Shown piece after piece: positions 7,038 through 10,461 of a stretch of 10,461 bases of DNA. Numbering within the stretch: the first letter of the stretch is position 1; each line of letters starts with the position of its first letter. The position numbers and the translations under genes are program-made. Under the pieces are notes generated by a model that was given only the letters and a program-made list of their open reading frames with translations, was not told where the DNA came from and searched no databases. The stretch is from JAFGPJ01 sp964439135 (lineage in GTDB: Bacteria; Planctomycetota; Phycisphaerae; Sedimentisphaerales; Anaerobacaceae). Location: NCBI GenBank assembly GCA_964439135.1, contig CAYTNN010000159.1, positions 1 to 10,461 of the forward strand. Direction: 5' to 3'.

Positions 7038-7341
7038 AAAACGCGCATATCAATACAATTAGTTCGCAGCAATTCTGCAATAGATATACGAGCACTATTG
7101 TTATCACGGTTTATGCTCTTTTGTGCCCGATATAGGACCTGCTTACCTGGCGAATCCCATAAAAACGTCACAACTGCTCAGTTGTATCAGATATGGCTTA
7201 AGAATGGTTGACTAAGCTAAAGAAGATTCTTAGTAATGCCGAAATTGAAGGTGCCGGATCGGGGGCGGAGGGCAGAGAAAAACTCCGTTTTATGAATGGT
7301 CCATAGCAATGTCGAATATTTCTGGTCAATAAAGAGGGTGA
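7038..7341. other. Intergenic stretch, no gene seen
   Basis: 304 bp with no convincing gene or terminator. It holds a small palindrome, ACAACT-GCTC-AGTTGT (7170-7185), that could be an operator. There is a 7-bp long-loop pairing, TAAGAAT with ATTCTTA, around 7200-7235, and a weak CGGAG...CTCCG hairpin followed by TTTT (7266-7290). A poor promoter, TTGACT with AGTAAT 18 bp later around 7208-7237, may serve the next gene. None is strong. Confidence 0.4.
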
Positions 7342-7938
7342 ATGATGACGGATCAGTCAAGGCAGACTAAAGTTCTTGTAGCACTGCTGGTTTCAATCGT
7401 GCTCTGTACAATAATCTTAAATGTTCTGGGGCACAATCCACCATCGGCCGGCGCTTTTTGCCTTTCGCAGTATTACCGTCTTGTTCCTGTTGAAAAATTG
7501 GTTCGCTCCCGAGAAGTCCAGCGTCCGAGGTACTGGAAGTGGATCGAAATTTACTATAGCGAAGGTGACTCCGGCGATCGAGTCGCATCCGGCTTGAATA
7601 TACAAGTTGAACAACCGGACTTGTTGAGCAGTGTTTCCGGTCAGGAGGACATTGACTGTCATTTTATTATCTATAACGGGCTTGCCGGTCACGATGGCCG
7701 GATAAAACCGACAGAAAAATGGAATAGACAACTCCCGGCGAATCGACCGGCGGACAATAACAGACGACATGCCTGGCAATATGAACAGACTATCTACATC
7801 TGTATTGTAATGGATGGTCAAAATCCTCAGCCGACCAACTTCCAGATAAAAAGACTGTATGTTCTTTTAGAGGAGCTGTGCAGAGAGTTTAACATTAAGT
7901 CTGAATCAGTTCTCTATCCCCATAGTTGGCAATATTAA
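7342..7938 (+). CDS. Membrane-anchored degenerate PGRP/amidase-like protein
   Basis: 198 aa. Residues 10-30 are a single hydrophobic segment (VLVALLVSIVLCTIILNVLG), a signal anchor that would place the rest outside the membrane. From about residue 60 the pattern follows the peptidoglycan-recognition/Amidase_2 fold: WKWIEIYYSEGDSG (65-78) aligns with the family's WKWIVIHHSATDSG; CHFIIYNG...DGRI...KW (106-127) with YHFVIGNG...DGEI...RW; IYICIVMDGQNPQPTNFQIKRL (151-172) with the GIGICLVGDF...PT..Q stretch; and LYPHSW (191-196) with the distal histidine. The first zinc-ligand motif HHS is YYS here, GAHA is not kept, and the protein ends before the usual C-P-G, so hydrolase activity is unlikely. 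This assignment rests on remembered family patterns. GAGGG (7334-7338) favours the start at 7342 or the second ATG at 7345. It is followed by mreBC. Confidence 0.62.
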   Translation: MMTDQSRQTKVLVALLVSIVLCTIILNVLGHNPPSAGAFCLSQYYRLVPVEKLVRSREVQRPRYWKWIEIYYSEGDSGDRVASGLNIQVEQPDLLSSVSGQEDIDCHFIIYNGLAGHDGRIKPTEKWNRQLPANRPADNNRRHAWQYEQTIYICIVMDGQNPQPTNFQIKRLYVLLEELCREFNIKSESVLYPHSWQY

Positions 7939-8032
7939 CAAAGTTTCTCACAATACAACCGTGCTAAATGATGCTAAAGACTTTTGCGGTTCTCTTTTTG
8001 CATTCATATAGGACTTAAAAATTCAATGCTCC

Positions 8033-8038
8033 TATAAT
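8033..8038 (+). promoter_or_regulatory. Candidate -10 box for mreBC
   Basis: TATAAT is a perfect -10 consensus, but no matching -35 lies 16-18 bp upstream (the nearest, TTGCAT at 7998-8003, is 29 bp away). If used, mreB would have a leader of about 150 nt. That leader contains two hairpins: GGCTTT-TTTGT-AAAGCC (8097-8113) and AGCCG-TTGGCGC-CGGCT (8148-8164). The second ends 14 nt before the mreB ribosome-binding site and could affect its access. Confidence 0.4.
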
Positions 8039-8191
8039 AATCCTGAAACTGCCAATACACTCGATGTATACGCGGATAGGCAGATCTATGTAAAGTGGCT
8101 TTTTTGTAAAGCCGAACTACGAATGATTTCAGTGCTGTGTAAAAATAAGCCGTTGGCGCCGGCTAAGATAACCTTATGAAAGGAATCGAAG

Positions 8192-9265
8192 ATGCTGCCG
8201 AACTTTGTATTTGGCTGGTTCAGTATGGACATGGGTATCGACCTGGGCACCTGCTCTACGCTGGTTTATGTCCGTGACAAAGGTATTGTCCTCAATGAAC
8301 CTTCGGTCGTTGCCGTTCGTAAAGGCACCAATATCGTCCTAAACAACGGTCAAGCCGTCGGAGAGGTTGCGCGTGAAATGTTAGGCAAAACACCGGGCTC
8401 GATTAGCGCAGTCAGACCTCTCAAAGACGGCGTGATTAGCGACTTCGAGATAACCGAGTCAATGCTGGCTTATTTTATCCGCAAGGCACATGGCGGCGGA
8501 ATTGTCAGACCTCGCGTGGTAATAGCCGTGCCCGGCGGAATAACCGATGTCGAACGCCAGGCGGTTATCGGAACCGCTGAACGCGCCGGTGCGCGCAAGG
8601 TCTATCTGGTGGAGGAGCCGATGGCGGCCGGAATAGGAGCCGGACTGCCCATTACGGATCCTACCGCTTCGATGATTGTCGATATTGGCGGTGGAACTAC
8701 CGAGGTGGCCATTATGAGCCTCGCCGATATCGCTTCATGCGAATCAATTCGGGTCGGCGGCGATGATATGGATGAAGCCGTGATCAATCACCTTAAGAAG
8801 ACGTATAATCTGCTCGTCGGCCAGGCGAGAGCTGAAAAAGTCAAAATGAAAATCGGCTCTGCCGCCCCGCTCGAAAAGGAGTTGACAATGGAAGTCGCCG
8901 GCAGGGACACTATATCGGGGATGCCGAGGAAAATTGTCATAACGAGCGAGGAAATCCGCGAAGCGCTCAAAGGCCCGATTGCAGCGATTCTCGATACGGT
9001 TATGGTCACGCTGGAAAGGGCCGAGCCGGAATTGGCCGCCGATCTCATCGACAACGGCATACACATATGCGGGGGCGGATCGTTGCTTAAGGGAATGGAT
9101 ACGGCAATAGCGAACGCAACCGGGCTGAAAGTCCAAATAGCCGAAGATCCATTGAGCTGCGTTGCCCGGGGTACCGGCATATACCTGGAGAATCTGGAGC
9201 TCTGGAAGGATACGATGGACCGCAGCGAATATGGATCGGAACAATTCGCGGGGCATCGGGGATAA
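8192..9265 (+). CDS. Rod-shape actin homologue MreB
   Basis: 357 aa, slightly longer than the usual 335-350. The N-terminus MLPNFVFGWFS is the hydrophobic, membrane-inserting tail seen in MreB. The actin-fold ATP motifs are all present: phosphate 1 GIDLGTCST (15-23), DVERQAVIGTAERAGARKV (119-137), VEEPMAAGIGAG (140-151) with the catalytic glutamate, phosphate 2 DIGGGTTEVA (164-173), and the adenosine motif HICGGGSLLKGMD (291-303). The last 20 residues (from WKDTMDR) are a polar extension beyond the usual end. MreB polymerises on the inner face of the membrane and guides peptidoglycan synthesis during elongation. The start is fixed by AAAGGA (8179-8184), seven bases before the ATG. mreC follows after 14 bp, so the two are an operon. 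Confidence 0.97.
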   Translation: MLPNFVFGWFSMDMGIDLGTCSTLVYVRDKGIVLNEPSVVAVRKGTNIVLNNGQAVGEVAREMLGKTPGSISAVRPLKDGVISDFEITESMLAYFIRKAHGGGIVRPRVVIAVPGGITDVERQAVIGTAERAGARKVYLVEEPMAAGIGAGLPITDPTASMIVDIGGGTTEVAIMSLADIASCESIRVGGDDMDEAVINHLKKTYNLLVGQARAEKVKMKIGSAAPLEKELTMEVAGRDTISGMPRKIVITSEEIREALKGPIAAILDTVMVTLERAEPELAADLIDNGIHICGGGSLLKGMDTAIANATGLKVQIAEDPLSCVARGTGIYLENLELWKDTMDRSEYGSEQFAGHRG

Positions 9266-9279
9266 GATGAAATACGATC

Positions 9280-10095
9280 ATGGCCATGAGGAAAAACAGA
9301 GTTCCTGAACGAGTTTTATTTATCTCACTTATGCTGACCGGGCTCATTTTCCTTTTTGCTCCGCAGAGACTAACGAGTAAATTCCAGTTTGCTTTTGTGC
9401 GTGTTTTCTGCTGGCCTTTGAGCGTCAGCAGGGACATTTCGCTTTCCGCATCCGGATTGATGGCTTCGGCAGAGGGTGCCCCGGCAGACGTTGTCAGCCG
9501 TACAAGATACAACAAGCTCCATAACCGTCTCGCAAATGTCACCGAGTGGCTCAAACAGGAACGCCAAAAAGTCGAAACGCTGTCCGGGCTGCGCAATCGT
9601 CCCGCCTGGAAGGGCGTAAATTTTGTTTTGGCTGGCATAATTACCTCTACTATCGATGGATTGCATAGCGAGCTTATTATCAACCGCGGCAAAGAAGACG
9701 GCCTGGCCAAAGATCAATTCGTTCTGGCAAATGAAAGCATCATCGGAACCATATTCAAGGCGGATAATCGAACAGCCCGAGTCCGATTGATAACCGATCC
9801 GGCTTCACAAATAGCGATCAAAATAGAAGGATTAAATAAAGACAGAATCCTGCAGGGCACCGGCGACAATTCCGCCAAAGTCAAACTGCTGCCCACAAAA
9901 TACAGAGTCGAAGTCGGCGAGGTGGTTTATGCCCAGAAAAAGCCCGGATTCCTGAGCACGCCCGTTATCGTAGGAACGGTCGCCCAATGCGAAAGCAACA
10001 AAGATAATCCACTGCTCTGGGACATAACCGTCAAACCCGCCTGCGACATTGGGACGCTGACCGACGTGTCTGTAATCGTTATGAATCCGCGATAA
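9280..10095 (+). CDS. Rod-shape determining protein MreC
   Basis: 271 aa, normal for MreC. A short basic start (MAMRKNRVPERV) is followed by one membrane helix at about 12-28 (VLFISLMLTGLIFLFAP). A coiled coil lies at about 74-105 (RTRYNKLHNRLANVTEWLKQERQKVETL). The two beta-barrel periplasmic domains follow: FVLAGIITSTIDGLHSELIINRG with the DGL turn, VLANESIIGTIFKADNRTARVRLITDP, and VGEVVYAQKK...VIVGTV. It links cytoplasmic MreB to the wall synthases. No strong Shine-Dalgarno precedes the ATG at 9280, and a second ATG lies at codon 3, so translation may be coupled to mreB, which stops 14 bp earlier. mreD is not next; the following 366 bp are repeats. Confidence 0.94.
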   Translation: MAMRKNRVPERVLFISLMLTGLIFLFAPQRLTSKFQFAFVRVFCWPLSVSRDISLSASGLMASAEGAPADVVSRTRYNKLHNRLANVTEWLKQERQKVETLSGLRNRPAWKGVNFVLAGIITSTIDGLHSELIINRGKEDGLAKDQFVLANESIIGTIFKADNRTARVRLITDPASQIAIKIEGLNKDRILQGTGDNSAKVKLLPTKYRVEVGEVVYAQKKPGFLSTPVIVGTVAQCESNKDNPLLWDITVKPACDIGTLTDVSVIVMNPR

Positions 10096-10112
10096 CAAAG
10101 GCATAAGATCGT

Positions 10113-10233
10113 GAAATTGGCTTTGTTTGGCTTTGTTTTCTTCGAGCCCGAAACCGCTGAAAATCCCATAAACCATTGTTGTTACTGATATTGCATATAT
10201 TTGCCCTTTCAGAAATTGGCTTTGTTTTTTCAA
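10113..10233 (-). repeat. 121-bp A-rich dispersed repeat unit, right copy
   Basis: This is the reverse-complement counterpart of 139-259. The 32-bp end block (10113-10144) and the 21-bp end block (10213-10233) are identical to the left copy. The 68-bp middle has exactly the same length but only about 40 percent identity by hand alignment. Read on the minus strand, it stays open in the same frame as the left copy: 7 identical residues (LKKQSQF), 23 mostly different ones, then 10 identical ones (EENKAKQSQF). It begins 17 bp after the mreC stop codon. Confidence 0.8.
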
Positions 10234-10319
10234 ATCGCACCCTGTCAAACGTTCCTTCGGATCTGTCATTTGGCTCCTATACCTTTTGTTTCGGATTTAG
10301 AGCTTAGTGCTTCGGATTT

Positions 10320-10334
10320 CCGGCCGATGGCCGG
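10320..10334. other. Short GC palindrome
   Basis: CCGGCC (10320-10325), GAT, GGCCGG (10329-10334): a perfect 6-bp stem with a 3-nt loop, at the edge of the next repeat block. No T-run follows within the first bases. It is probably part of the repeat cluster; function unknown. Confidence 0.4.
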
Positions 10335-10434
10335 CTTTGGTTTTGTTTTTTCAAATAGCCTTTCGACCCCCAGAGCAGGTCTGGGGGCTAACCGAATTGG
10401 CTTTGATTGGCTTTGAATTGGGTTTGTTTTCACC
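10333..10434 (-). repeat. Diverged mosaic copy of the A-rich repeat with hairpin
   Basis: Blocks like those of the 121-bp unit recur here in altered form: 10333-10356 (GGCTTTGG then TTTTGTTTTTTCAAAT) resembles the 21-bp block. At 10394-10434 the block ATTGGCTTTG is repeated twice (10396-10405, 10406-10415), followed by GGGTTTGTTTTCACC. Between them is a perfect hairpin, CCCCCAGA (10367-10374), loop GCAGG, TCTGGGGG (10380-10387), with no T-run. The middle is thus unrelated to that of the other two copies. The cluster may run past the window end. Confidence 0.6.
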
Positions 10435-10461
10435 AAGTGTCCAATCCGATATATTTCTCGT

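Larger units (their letters stand above)
10096..10461. other. Repeat-filled intergenic region after mreBC
   Basis: 366 bp without a gene. Besides the repeat units at 10113-10233 and 10333-10434, it holds a stretch (about 10285-10320, with TTTCGGATTTAGAGCTTAGTGC then TTCGGATTTC) of the low-complexity kind I associate with intergenic DNA of this bacterial group. Open frames crossing this region are a by-product of the stop-poor repeats. No intrinsic terminator for mreC was found. Confidence 0.55.

Noticed and set aside
7266..7290. Terminator CGGAG...CTCCG-TTTT before the PGRP-like gene
   Set aside because: Only a 5-bp stem with a 12-nt loop and a short T-run; too weak to call.
9267..9308. Short ORF (ATG at 9267, 13 codons) overlapping the mreC start
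   Set aside because: No good ribosome-binding site and no conserved content; more likely chance, although translational coupling cannot be excluded.
139..10233. Composite transposon bounded by the inverted repeats
   Set aside because: No transposase, no target-site duplication and ordinary housekeeping genes between; the copies look like dispersed intergenic repeats.
9832..10269. 145-aa minus-strand open frame
   Set aside because: It overlaps mreC on the opposite strand and otherwise consists of the right repeat copy; mreC is clearly the real gene.

Overview
The window looks like chromosomal DNA from a Planctomycetota bacterium, most likely class Phycisphaerae. This is inferred from three things: short intergenic repeats that translate to words such as KQSQF, NKAN and TKPI, which I associate from memory with that class; an unusual long sigma-70 factor with helix-turn-helix modules at its N-terminus; and MreB/MreC proteins of ordinary bacterial type. 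No database search was possible. No tRNA, rRNA, CRISPR array, transposase or phage gene was seen.

Layout. Positions 1-374 hold no gene but are rich in repeats: two hairpin-bearing direct repeats, a 121-bp A-rich repeat unit and a GC hairpin. Two minus-strand genes follow: a 562-aa sigma-70 family protein (375-2063) and a 208-aa methyltransferase-type corrinoid protein (2238-2864), separated by a clear rho-independent terminator. A 347-bp AT-rich divergent control region carries a near-consensus extended -10 promoter for the plus-strand electron-transfer genes: a fused EtfB-EtfA (3212-5308) and an ETF:quinone oxidoreductase with a C-terminal ferredoxin-like domain (5370-7037). A 198-aa membrane-anchored protein (7342-7938) resembles a peptidoglycan-recognition/N-acetylmuramoyl-L-alanine amidase fold whose first zinc-site motif is lost. 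It precedes mreB (8192-9265) and mreC (9280-10095). The window ends in about 370 bp of repeats.

How the genes work together. The ETF pair should pass electrons between soluble dehydrogenases (possibly NADH), a low-potential acceptor and the quinone pool. The divergent corrinoid protein could belong to a one-carbon or demethylation pathway feeding it, but no methyltransferase is present. The pseudo-amidase next to mreBC suggests a cell-wall role without hydrolysis.

The most unusual items are: (1) the catalytically degenerate PGRP-like protein beside mreBC; (2) the sigma factor with three N-terminal DNA-binding-like modules and an eroded -10 recognition helix; (3) a length-locked repeat unit, 121 bp in both copies, in inverted orientation at the two ends of the window, with conserved ends and a diverged 68-bp middle; and (4) the eight-cysteine iron-sulfur domain on the ETF:quinone oxidoreductase. 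I do not see a complete novel defence or mobile system.
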